A DNA stretch of 64,000 nucleotides from Arabidopsis thaliana (Eukaryota > Streptophyta > Magnoliopsida > Brassicales > Brassicaceae): NCBI RefSeq assembly GCF_000001735.4, contig NC_003070.9, positions 21,127,971-21,191,970 of the forward strand, given 5' to 3'. The translations under genes were made by a program, and so were the position numbers. The first letter of the stretch is position 1. The number at the start of each line of letters is the position of its first letter. Below the pieces are notes generated by a model. The model had not been told where the DNA came from. It worked only from the letters and a program-made list of their open reading frames with translations, and made no database searches. Below are positions 1-10,794 of the stretch, piece after piece.

Positions 1-1104
1 TGATTGGTCAGTTAGCAAATCTATATATACATTTTTACAGTCATTTTAGCAAATAAATCCTGGACTTCGACTTATTTACGATCTAATGTCATCAGCATTA
101 AATCTTTTTTCCAAGATAATTAATTTTACTTTAAATTCTTTATTTAAATTGTCAATCACATTATCAATCAAATTTAATCCCAACAAACTTCAAATCAATC
201 CTTAAAATTAGCATAAACATATTTGTTAACAATATTTTAAAACAAAGTTTTTTGTTAACTAAATATTATTCTTACTAAACGTCTTTTGTTTAAATAAATA
301 AAATTTTGTATTTGAACTTATTTACAATGTCATGTCACTGACATTAATTATTTATTAATGAAAATATTTAATTAAAGATTTAAATCTTTTAAATCCTTTC
401 TTTTAGAGTTATTATGTCATTACCTTATAAGCAAACATATTAATTTTTAAATATTATTATTTATATATTTAAAATTTATAAAACATTATTAATATTTAAA
501 CTTATAAAAAATTTGATATATCACAATTTTTAACATCATTATATAATATATAGAGTTTAAAAAAATCTTACTTTTTCCGTCATATTTTATGATTCAAAAT
601 TTAAAAAATGAACATATATTAACCAATTGGCAAAAAATGTGTGGGTTCAACGTCCCGCATCGACAAAAATATATAGACAATGATTTATAAACATATCATA
701 AATAAGATCAACATTAATATAAATAAATGGTTTTTTTACGGGACGGGTTTGGCGGGACGGGTTTGTCAGGACGTTACTTAATAACAATTGTAAACTATAA
801 AATAAAAATATTTTATAAATAGATACAATTTGCAAAAAAAAGTTATACTAACTTTACAAAGATAAATTGTCCCGCGGTGTACCGCGGGTTAAAATGTAGT
901 TAAACCTATAAACTAAATAAATTTCATATTAAACCGGGATTGAACCGACATATCCACATGGCTTTTGGAGTCTTTGAATATTCCTTCCCTCTGACTTATG
1001 GTTTCCAGAAACCTTCCTCACACTCAAATGTTTTGTTCTTCTTAATCACAATTTCAGAATTGGTCTTTTACGGTTAAGAATTCAGGATTGTGAATTGAAA
1101 AGCC
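1..1104. other. AT-rich intergenic DNA and upstream region of first gene
   Basis: This stretch is strongly AT-rich and has no credible coding frame. Two diverged copies of a phrase built around 'acttatttac' followed by a 'gtca' and 'cattaa' motif occur near 65-105 and 318-350. With the hairpin at 871-888, this suggests decayed transposon sequence. The last 150 bases, C/T-rich around 1000-1050, probably hold the promoter and 5' leader of the gene starting at 1105. Confidence 0.5.
640..895 (+). mobile_element. Helitron-like (ATREP-type) 3' terminus
   Basis: An 8-bp stem with a 2-nt loop at 871-888 (CCCGCGGT-GT-ACCGCGGG) is followed within 10 bases by 'aaaatgtagtt', close to the CTAGT end typical of Arabidopsis Helitrons. 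Upstream (640-780) are several 'gggacgggttt' repeats, also seen in non-autonomous Helitrons as I know them. The terminal C is replaced by G, so the end looks decayed. The 5' end was not located; the left border given is arbitrary. Confidence 0.5.
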
Positions 1105-2588
1105 ATGGACTTCCGAAGTAGAAGGGTTCAATTTCTACTCTTTGCTATTGGATTAATCGCTCTTAGTATGACAGGTACTTAGATTTTGTTTCCGCAAAAG
1201 TTTCGATCTTGTTTCTTCTTTGACCATGATTTTCGCGTTTGGTGTTTTTGGATAATTTCACATAAATGGGTTTTGGATTTCTACTTCAGGGTAGTTGTAA
1301 ATGTATCGCCTTTTCAGGAATCTGTTCCTGGAAGTTCGGAACTGATGTTTGAGATCTCGATTTGGTTCTAAACTTCTAGTACTCTATCTTTGATCTGATT
1401 AGTAGAAGTTTTTTTAAAAAATTCATCATCTGATTTATGTAATAATGGAAGATTTGGACACTAAGATGAGATTAATGACTAGAATTTAGACTATATTTGA
1501 CATTTTCAACACTTCTTCATAGCTTAATGTACGTTTAGTTGAACTTGAATTGATGAATGTGTTAGTGTTTTGATGTTTAAATTACTTAATGCCCTTTTCT
1601 TGGAACCTCTCTGTTGGTCACTCATGCTGATCTTATATATGGAAGATCGTGAATTCGCGAAATTAGCTTTTTTCATTTGCTATGCTGCATAATCCTGTTT
1701 TGCTATGGTTTCTGATACTTTTTGTTTAGATAACTGTGCTTTGATTAGTCTTTAAATATCCTTTAGGACTAAAATTTGTTACTTGTGGGTTGTTCATACA
1801 AATGGCTGTCTGAATATATTTATCTTTGTTGTATATGGTAAACAGCTGAAAAATGTCGGGAACTTGTTGGACAAGAAGCTGCATCAAAGAGTGGACAGTT
1901 TACATTCTTGAATTGCTTTGATATGAGTTCAGGGACTTTAGCATGTGCAGTTAAAGAAGGTGTGAAGCTTTATTTCTACAATATAAGATCTATTCATGTA
2001 GAGAAGGCCAGGAACGTCGCTATTGAGAAAGCCTTGCACGAGGCATTGGATAATGGCATGCTTGCAAAAGAAGCAGCCAAAGAGGGGCAGAGAGCAGGTG
2101 AAAAAGCGGCTAAACTGGCGACGCGGCAAGCGAAACGTATCATAGGACCAATAGTAGCAGCTGGGTGGGATTTCTTTGAAGCGCTTTACTTTGGAGGGAC
2201 TTTAACTGAAGGGTTCTTGCGTGGTACTGGAACTATGGTTGGTGCTTACTCAGGAGGGTACGTAGGTGAGCAGAGATTTGGTAGATTCGGTTATCTTGTG
2301 GGAAGTACCTTAGGGAATTGGGTTGGCGCACGGGTTGGACTTATGGTTTATGATGTTGTGAATGGGGTAAACTTCTTCTATGAGACTTATCAATCTGGAG
2401 AAATATATGAGGATCAGTCTACAAATGAAAGTCCCGAGGACCGGTCTACATATGAAAGTCGTGAGGACCCGTCTACATATGAAAGTCCTGAGGACAGGTC
2501 TACTTATGAAATTCGTGAGGACCAGTCTACATATGAAAGTCCTGAGGAGGATCAGTCTACATATGAAACTTCAAATTATGAGCTCTAG
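1105..2588 (+). CDS. Secreted or membrane glycine-rich protein with acidic 9-residue C-terminal repeats
   Basis: Two exons, 1105-1174 and 1846-2588, join in frame (intron GT at 1175, AG at 1844-1845) to give about 270 residues. I believe this is At1g56420, annotated in TAIR as similar to an 'antigenic heat-stable 120 kDa protein'. The start is chosen because the first exon adds a basic and then hydrophobic leader (MDFRSRRVQF...), a plausible signal peptide or anchor. The middle is Ala/Lys-rich and probably helical. It is followed by a Gly-rich segment (about residues 130-175, GTMVGAYSGGYVG and VGSTLGNWVG) that resembles a glycine-zipper membrane hairpin. The tail is five to six copies of an EDxSTYESP-like unit. 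No enzymatic motif was seen. Function is unknown and the antigen-like name is only a repeat-driven similarity. Confidence 0.8.
2412..2576 (+). repeat. 27-bp in-frame tandem repeat (about 6 units)
   Basis: A 27-base unit encoding E-D-(Q/R/P)-S-T-(Y/N)-E-x-x is repeated about six times at the 3' end of the first gene. One copy carries an extra GAG codon. The units differ at a few synonymous and non-synonymous sites, so the array is not brand new. Length polymorphism between accessions is likely. Confidence 0.9.
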
Positions 2589-3788
2589 ATAGTTCCTACA
2601 ATGAATGGATTTATGGATTGGAAAATGACCTAAGAAACTTTTGAAGACAAGTCAGAAAGGAATTATTGGAAAGCTTTAGAAGATTTTGGAATATTTCTTT
2701 CCAATACATTTGACATAGTTGTTGTATAGACTAAAAGAGTTTCGACAAGACGAATTCGTTGATGGATGCCCCAAATATTTCAGTTGCATTTGTTTTATTG
2801 TACAAATTGTTTGTTTCAAATTACTTTTTATGTTGGTTGTCTTGAATGTTTAAATGTCAAAGTCCTACCAAATTTAGGAGCAAATTCGTAAGTTTTAGGC
2901 TTCTTCTAGCCCACAAAATTCGAAGTCCATGAGTTTTAAAAATTGTATTTTCAGTCAAAACAGTTGGTTTTTGTGAGGTCATAACTATTTTCTAGATAAG
3001 AACCGTTTCAAGTAAAATTATTATGGTTAAAATTATTATATATCTAAAATCCAAGATGCGTTTGTATAAAATGAACTATGTAATAAAAGCTTTTTTAAAA
3101 TTTGCGACTATTTCGTATACGAATTGTTTTACCCATGAAATATTTGAACATAGAATAAAGCTTCAATGTGATAAAATAGTGGTATGTTTGTTTCAAAAAT
3201 GTCGGAAAGTTTTGTATGTTTTAAGAATGTCGAGATTTTTAGTATAAAATAATATTTCTTTGTTATTCAATATAAGAAATCCAAATTTTTTTAGCAAAGA
3301 TGGATTTGATAGTTTCAAGTTAAGATTTTATAGTGTTCCAAATCTTAAGTATAATATATTTTATCATTTAAATATAAACATATACATAATTGTAAATATT
3401 ATTTACCCATCAGACTAAAGATTTTTATAAAAAAAAAAAATTTATTAAAAATATTAATATAAGATAAGAATATGGCTTTTTAATTTTTTGAAAAACAGAT
3501 TATTAATATAAAATAAACAAAGCTCTAGTGATTAATTGTTAAAATATAAATATGGAGATTAGTTGCCTAATTATTTGCTTTTTTATTATATATTTTTTTT
3601 ATTTTGTGTGATATATGTGTACTAAAAGTTTAAAACTAATGATAAAATCTGTAAATAATCTAAGTAGAATTTGGATAATAGTTTAAATGGGTGGAAAATC
3701 ACTCTTAAAGCGACACGTCAACATGATAGTTTTCTATGTCATATTCACTTAATGTTCTTTTCTTGAATATTCAAATGCCTATTAAGTC
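2589..3788. other. 3' flank and AT-rich intergenic stretch
   Basis: The first 250 bases probably hold the 3' UTR of the preceding gene. The rest is AT-rich with homopolymer runs (poly-A near 3430). No coding frame or RNA gene is recognisable. Confidence 0.5.
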
Positions 3789-3791
3789 TTA

Positions 3792-4126
3792 GAGCAACCC
3801 CAATGGTTTAGAACCAATTGGTTTTTAATTTTCAATTTTAACCTTATTTTAAATTAAAATGTTACTTTTACTAAGTTAAGAAAAGTTAGGAAGAAGCTGA
3901 ATTCATTTTTACTCTAATGGTTAAGAACTATTGGATTCCTAAAAAACAACAATTCAAACTGTTTCAAAACAATGTCTACCCACTCAAAACACAACACATA
4001 TACTCTTCTTAGTTTTAAGAAAACATCTTAACTAAGATATTTATCTTAGCTAAGGCTTGTTAGTTTCATTAAATTTAATCAGTTTTATAGCTAAGAATTA
4101 GCTAAGATACAAGGTTGGAGTTGTTC
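3792..4126. mobile_element. PIF/Harbinger-like MITE
   Basis: Terminal inverted repeats GAGCAACCCCAA (left) and the complement GAACAACTCCAA (right) bound a 335-bp AT-rich segment. It is flanked by identical TTA trinucleotides at 3789-3791 and 4127-4129. A 3-bp TTA/TAA target duplication plus short GAGCA-type ends is the PIF/Harbinger signature. No transposase is encoded, so the element is non-autonomous. Confidence 0.7.
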
Positions 4127-4129
4127 TTA

Positions 4130-5020
4130 TATTCCTTACAAGGGATGTTAAAATGAGACATTGATTAGCTCATGAAATGGTTGCTCACCTCGCCAAATTG
4201 ATTTTTTCTCTTAACTTATTCACTTACAAAAAACCTTAAAAATATTATTTTGTTTTTATCTTATAGATTTTTTTTTAATAAATTAAATCAAATCAGATAC
4301 TTTTAGTTAATGAATCTTACCTTACCTTAGAAAACCAATACTTTTGCTCTATGTTAAGAACATAAGGTATTGAACCAATCTTACCCGGTAATGACCAAAT
4401 GTAAACGTCAACAATCCTCTAATAAGCTTACAAGTAATAAGATTCAGTGAAACCATTGTTCTGTATTTCGTTGTAGTGCACTGTTAAGTAATTGCCTTGT
4501 GCGAGGATATAGCACTATTGATGATCTATGATGAAACAGTTTTAGATAAATAGTTGGACACGTAATCCACCACAACATTCTTATCAATTAATATTTAAAA
4601 AATAAATTCTGAATTCGCACATGATATACATAACATGTATTATATAGAAAAAAATATTCTATGATATACATTTTTTTCTTATCCCATTGTAGGCTAATTG
4701 TTTATAATCATATATATTATTAGGTTGACATGTATGTTAGATAAATAATATAAAAGTTGAATGAAGCGGATGATAGAACAAAAGTGGGTATATATAATGC
4801 ATATGGAGTAATCATAAAATGTAAAGTTTTTATTTATGTAACGTTTTATTTTTTCTAGATATATTTTTAACAATTCGTAATATATAGGGAATCATTTTTG
4901 TAAATGTATTTAAAAAATCAAAAATTTGGACTGGACTACTATATTAGCTGAACAATAAAATAGCAAAATAATTATATTAGTGAAGAAATCAAACTTGATA
5001 AATTTTTCGTAAAAGTAATC
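4130..5020. other. AT-rich intergenic stretch, nothing recognised
   Basis: No credible ORF, tRNA or repeat border was found. At 4948-4963 the phrase 'agctgaacaataaaat' is the complement of sequence directly beyond the right arm of the 5021-5165 hairpin. The hairpin therefore once extended further and was interrupted on its left side. Confidence 0.4.
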
Positions 5021-5165
5021 ATAAAATGTTAGTTTGGACTTGACTACTTATAAAAAATCATAAAACCTAACTTATTAACGTTAATAAGTTAATTGTGTAA
5101 TTTAACGTTAATAAGTTAGGTTTTATGATTTTTTATAAGTAGTCAAGTCCAAACTAACATTTTAT
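5021..5165. repeat. Perfect 64-bp inverted repeat with 17-nt spacer
   Basis: Bases 5021-5084 and 5102-5165 are exact reverse complements over 64 bp, separated by 17 bases. The inner edge contains a second palindrome (AACTTATTAACGTTAATAAGTT, 5070-5091 region). A transcript would form a long perfect hairpin. It could be a young foldback element or an inverted duplication. A small-RNA precursor role is only speculation. Confidence 0.9.
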
Positions 5166-8100
5166 TGTTCAGCTGTTGTGAAAAATGACATGGAACAAGT
5201 TAATTGTGTAATTTTGAAATTGTATCGATCGTAATGTTGCAAAATGTTTTTAAAATCATATGGAGGTTCGAAGTTGGAATAGTCATCACTCATCACTATA
5301 CCACGATATGTTCGTCCAAAGAAAACCACTACTTTAACTACGAATTAGAGTGGTTGAGGACATACATGAGGTTGATCCTTTATCCATATAAGTCTCTTTA
5401 GAAAAAAAACTTACAAAAATGCGAAAATGCCAAAGACAACACTATTTAGATTATAAGTTTTCAATGTGGTTTTGGGGCAATTAGACATTTTGTTTCAGTT
5501 GATATTGAGGGGTCAATAATATTTGATTAGATCATAAAAAAACATACCAAAAAGTGAAATAGATTCAATGTCGAGTAGTCGCGTCAACCCAGTCGATGCT
5601 AAAAGTTGGCCACTTTGTCATCTTTGTTAGAAACTTTTTTCTTTCGTCATTTTCCATTACAAACATTATATATTAAGACCCAAAGCTGCTTGTTGACTTT
5701 TCTATTGGGTCACACCTAGATTCAGAGGCCCAATAATGAGAGTACACGTGCCATCGATGAACATGCTTCATCCTTCAAAGAACCCGTGTGAGGCCATTGC
5801 TAACGCGTGGCTTGGACGTGCCGAGAAAAGGTTATTGGTTAATTGCAACAGAATGGTCACAATTTTGTGTCTTAAGTGGAAATAACTATACAAATTTAAT
5901 GTTTATGCATGTGTTGTCTTCATATTTCGTACGATGACTTATATTTTATAGATATAGTTGATGGTTGTGTCATACCTAAATTTCATCTTAAATTAAATAA
6001 TATGTTATGTACTAGTACTAATTAAGTTAATATTTACTAACACGTAAATGTTTAACGTACAAGATCAGACAGTGTTTAATATAAGTTGGATATATTTTCT
6101 TGAATAACTTGTAATCTCATTGTTTCTCTTTTTAGGTTGAATATGAGTATTTTTGCACGTACTATAAGCTGCGACTTCTGTGCATGTGATTTTGATTAAT
6201 CATGTACAACGAAAACGAATAATGTGATATGTCTCGCTCGAATCAGATATATACGAGGCGTCTAGCTACCACAACAATACATCGAAGTGATAGTCTGATA
6301 GGTGATCAGCAAGAATATAGAACCACACGACACGATATGACACGACTTAAATATTGCATGATATTATATTTCTGTTATTTTTTGTTAATTTGTTTTTAAG
6401 ATGTGTAAGAATATATATATATATTTTTATTATCATACAAATTTGAATTTTATTTACAGTCTTATCATTTTGTATCTTGCAGTTTTGTTTTCTACACTTT
6501 ACCAGAACAAAAAATATCTTGCAGTTAATATAATTATTGATTGAATTGCTATAAGTTAGATACTACATACATACTTATAGTTGGCAGAACTTTACAGGAC
6601 TATAACATATATTATAATGATTAACTTAGTAGTTGACATAATAAAAAAATGATTATTGGTAAAATATACGAAAGTTATGGGAAATAATTGGATCCGTCGA
6701 ATGTGCACCAACAGTGAGGATGGCAACATCCTGTCGCATAGTCTCTCAACTTGGTCACCTCTCATTATGAGTACCAAACCAAACTACATGCACCAAAGTA
6801 TAACTTATTTTGGGTTATAATAAAGTAAAGTTAATTTGACAAATTAAATACAACCAAATGGTCCTTTTGACATAAGATTCTCGTCCACCTAAATTAAATC
6901 AAATAAAAGTTCTAATATTGTTTTCAAACATATATATGACGAGAAGAACATTTGGAATTACATAATAGTTCATCATAAATTAGATTAGTAAATCTTATAA
7001 GTTATAAGCAATGGTATAATTACTTAAAATAATATATTTTTTTTTGTACTTAGTAGACGTAAACCCCCTTCAAAATAATAGTATAACACCAAAAAAAAAA
7101 AAAAAATTAAGTCAAATATTATTTACTTCCAACTCTAAATTTTGTTTAACAAAAAAATGTTCCTAAGCTGTGCCCATAAACTCTTTGGATCAGATAATGT
7201 AGTTTTCTAATTAACTTATTATTACATATGTCATTTTTATCCTCCTCTATCTTCGGCCATTGCCATTCTCATCTTTGCAATACTTTAATTGTTAACTTAA
7301 GATCCGATTAATAACACAAATTGATTTAAAAAAAAATAATGGATTTTTTTTCATAAAATAGCTTTTAAAAAGAAAGATAAATGAAAGTACTGTTTTCAAT
7401 ACATCTATTTTTTGTGTTTTATGATTGGTTACAATTCATATGATATACTTTTACCGATTACTAATACGGTAAAAAAAAATATCAATCAAATCCATTGTTC
7501 AGTTCATGTTCTAGTCTTCAGCTGTCCCGTTTATGAAATTAATTCCTATACAACTTTTTATATAGCTTCATACACAAAAAGTTTTTGATAAGAAGAATAG
7601 TGATAATGTATGGTCAATTATGTAGCCACTAAAATCTTCTATATAATGCATAAAGCTACAACTCTCCAATCTTTCGTACCTACAATTCTTGGGAACCGCA
7701 GAATATTATTGGAGAAATCCTTTTGAACAGATAATTGATTTATAAAAGTTTAAATCTAACCCTATTAATAAAATCTAATGGTATCAAAAAGTATTCATGT
7801 ATTTTTATATGCCTTGATGTATATAGGCTCACTCGCCCATGTTTTGATGACTCGTTAGGCCTAGATTACATTAAAATAAAATGATTTTTGATTATTTGAT
7901 AAGGAGATAGATATACTCACGATATTGTAATGTATAAAGTATTTTAGAAAAATAACTACATATTTTTAAATCAGGTACATAATTTTAAGAGGGCGGAGGT
8001 AAAATTACATAATTTTATTCTCAAGATTAATTATTCACACGTAATAGTTTATTTTTATCCCATAAAATGTAAATATTATATGATAATACGTTATATCCGA

Positions 8101-9052
8101 TATTATTTTTTCTCGTATACAATGGTATTGAATTTGTTCGTCGTAGTTGAACATCATTTTTTATAGGTTAATAGTTAGCATACGATATGCAAAAATGAAC
8201 ATCGAGAATGGGCATCTCGTAGAACTGAGTTAGGTAAATTCTCTAACAATCCAAAATAGAATCAATCATATTTCTTGGTTCGAAATTGGAACCATATTTT
8301 TCGTCTTTTGTATGGTACAAATAAAGACCAATAAATCTCAGAACTATGCACCCCGTAGAGCCAGTATACTACATTGGGTTGTAGGATCCTTTTGTGAAAA
8401 CACTGTTTCTTATCTTTTTTGAATGCGACATGTAGCTCAGCGCTCATTAACAATCCAAAATCGTCAACGACGTTTTTTTTCCAAATCATCCCTACAAATT
8501 TAGCTTTCCAATAAACTCAAAAATATTGTTTCTAAGAGTCATCAATATTAGATGAAATAATAAGGGTCATCAATGTTATTGTTTCTTGAAATGGTTATAT
8601 ATTTACCTATGTATTACTGTATATATTTACCTTGAAATGGTACTCGATCACTTGGTATAAAATTTAAATATATTAAATTTGAGATTTCAAAATTTATAGG
8701 ATAAGAAATAATAATTTACGTAATAATTTTGAAATAATGTCCAACACATTTTTCATTCATGCATATTAAATTCAACATTAATAATTAAACCAAAAAAACA
8801 TTAAAAAATGAACATTTATAAAAAGACATGAGTTACGATAAGAAATTTAAAAATTAACACTTCATTAATTTATTGTGCTGGGTATTAAAAAGAAATCAAA
8901 AGTATATTTATTCTATGTTATGGAGCCCACAAATCTGCCAATAAATAAACCATCTCACCAAAAACTTCATTTCACCTGAAAAACATAACTCTTAAGAAAG
9001 AAAAAAAGTTCACTTTTCATTTTCTTTTCTCGTAAAACCTCATAGTGTCGAC
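5166..9052. other. Long AT-rich intergenic region upstream of NAS4
   Basis: Nearly 3.9 kb without a convincing gene. The 5560-5840 segment is less AT-rich and carries ACACGTGCC and ACGCGTGG motifs that resemble ABRE or G-box sites. Short frames such as 8262-8489 (minus) have no recognisable domain. The final 200 bases should hold the NAS4 promoter; a TATA-like 'aataaataaacc' lies near 8940. Confidence 0.4.
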
Positions 9053-10027
9053 ATGGGTTATTGCCAAGACGACCAACTCGTAAACAAGATCTGCGATCTT
9101 TACGAAAAGATCTCGAAGCTTGAGACCCTAAAGCCTTGTGAAGATGTCGACACTCTCTTCAAGCAGCTCGTGTCCACATGCATACCACCAAACCCTAACA
9201 TCGACGTCACCAAGATGTCTGAAAACATCCAAGAGATGAGATCAAACCTCATCAAAATCTGTGGTGAGGCTGAAGGTTACTTAGAGCATCACTTCTCTTC
9301 AATCTTAACCTCTTTTGAAGATAACCCCCTTCATCATTTGAATCTTTTTCCTTACTACAACAACTACCTCAAACTAAGCAAGCTCGAGTTTGATCTCCTC
9401 GAACAGAACCTAAACGGTTTTGTTCCAAGGACTGTAGCTTTCATTGGCTCTGGTCCTCTCCCTCTTACTTCCGTCGTTCTTGCCTCTTCCCATCTCAAAG
9501 ACTCGATCTTTCATAACTTTGACATCGACCCATCAGCGAATATGGTAGCAGCTCGTTTGGTTTCGTCTGATCCTGATCTTTCTCAACGTATGTTTTTCCA
9601 TACTGTTGATATAATGGATGTAACCGAGAGCTTGAAGGGCTTCGACGTTGTGTTCTTGGCTGCTCTTGTAGGGATGGATAAAAAGGAGAAGGTTAAGGTG
9701 GTCGAGCATCTTGAGAAACACATGTCTCCTGGTGCTTTGCTCATGCTGAGAAGCGCTCATGGACCTAGAGCTTTTCTCTATCCAATCGTTGAGCCTTGTG
9801 ATCTCGAAGGTTTCGAAGTTTTATCGGTTTATCACCCTACCGATGAAGTTATCAACTCCATTGTAATCTCAAGGAAGCTAGGTGAAGATGCTAATGGTGT
9901 TGTTCATGATCATATAGATCAAGCTTCGGATCTCGCGTGTAACTGTTCCAAGATCCACGTGATTATGAACAAGAAGAAGAGCATTATCGAGGAGTTCGCA
10001 GGTGCTAATGAAGAACAACTTACCTAG
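9053..10027 (+). CDS. NAS4: Nicotianamine synthase 4
   Basis: An uninterrupted 324-residue frame encodes nicotianamine synthase, which condenses three S-adenosylmethionine molecules into nicotianamine, the main cytosolic chelator of Fe, Zn, Cu and Ni in plants. The sequence is full length for the family and begins MGYCQDDQLV. It contains the NAS-specific segments LFPYYNNYLKLSKLE and the methyltransferase-like SAM-binding stretch FIGSGPLPLTSVVLA, followed by FDIDPSANMVAARLV. All plant NAS genes I know lack introns, as here. The gene converges with TPR5. I recognise it as Arabidopsis NAS4 (At1g56430). Iron- and metal-responsive expression is known for the family; I saw no certain element upstream. 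Confidence 0.97.
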   Translation: MGYCQDDQLVNKICDLYEKISKLETLKPCEDVDTLFKQLVSTCIPPNPNIDVTKMSENIQEMRSNLIKICGEAEGYLEHHFSSILTSFEDNPLHHLNLFPYYNNYLKLSKLEFDLLEQNLNGFVPRTVAFIGSGPLPLTSVVLASSHLKDSIFHNFDIDPSANMVAARLVSSDPDLSQRMFFHTVDIMDVTESLKGFDVVFLAALVGMDKKEKVKVVEHLEKHMSPGALLMLRSAHGPRAFLYPIVEPCDLEGFEVLSVYHPTDEVINSIVISRKLGEDANGVVHDHIDQASDLACNCSKIHVIMNKKKSIIEEFAGANEEQLT

Positions 10028-10794
10028 AAAAATGCTGTGTTCTTGATCAATCTATGATGTCTTTTTTTTTTTAATTACGAAAATGTTGGCTGTTTTTGCT
10101 ACAGTCTTGTTCTTGTCTCTGTCTTCTTTGTTCTGTTTCTTAGCATCTGATTTGAAAATTGACAATGACCACTTCTTTTTGGTTGGATTCTCCAATGTCT
10201 ATTGCAATTTGCAAAGGGTGGGTCAAACAGATTCTATGAGACAGAACCGCTTATTCTTGTCGGAATAAAACAAAGATAGCCCAGCATAATAAAGATCCCA
10301 TTACGATAACGATACGATTGGTCGAAATTCTTGCTTCTGGCTCTGTTCTAAGAGCAGACTTTGAGAGATTATATCCTAAAGTAGAAAGATCCGATTCTTA
10401 AGAACATGATTCTTAATTCTCATGTCTTCTATGAAAATAGAAGAGCCATTGTTTCTATTCTAAGTTCCAATCATCGCAGAAGCAAAATATGGATTCTGAT
10501 TCTTAACCCCGTAAATAGAACTCTCCTAATATGCATTATGCAACAAACAATACACATTAGATGAAATGAAAACTGACAATAGCTTTTTCTGAGTTAATAT
10601 TAGTTGACAGTTTACATGTAAACCAAAAGAAAACCCCGAGCAACATATACCCATTTTAACATTCTAAGTTTTTTCGGTTCTTTCGGTAAATATATGAACA
10701 AAAAACTGGTTCATTATCATCCAAAATGCTTACTGGCCTACTGGGTGTGCAAAATCTTCACCATGTACACTACTAAAAAGAGCCATCTACTAAG
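10028..10794. other. Convergent 3' region of NAS4 and TPR5
   Basis: Both neighbouring genes end into this 770-bp gap, so it should hold both 3' UTRs. Short frames at 10083-10268 and 10694-10969 are not gene-like; the second covers the antisense of the last TPR5 exon. Nothing else was seen. Confidence 0.5.

Noticed and set aside
4515..4550. 'gatgatctatgatgaaacag' resembles a C box of a C/D snoRNA
   Set aside because: No CTGA D box or terminal stem at a suitable distance was found.
8262..8489. 75-codon minus-strand frame
   Set aside because: No domain, no splice context, sits in AT-rich spacer; composition not gene-like.
10083..10268. Hydrophobic 61-codon frame just after NAS4
   Set aside because: Lies in the probable NAS4 3' UTR and shows no homology I recognise; more likely chance.
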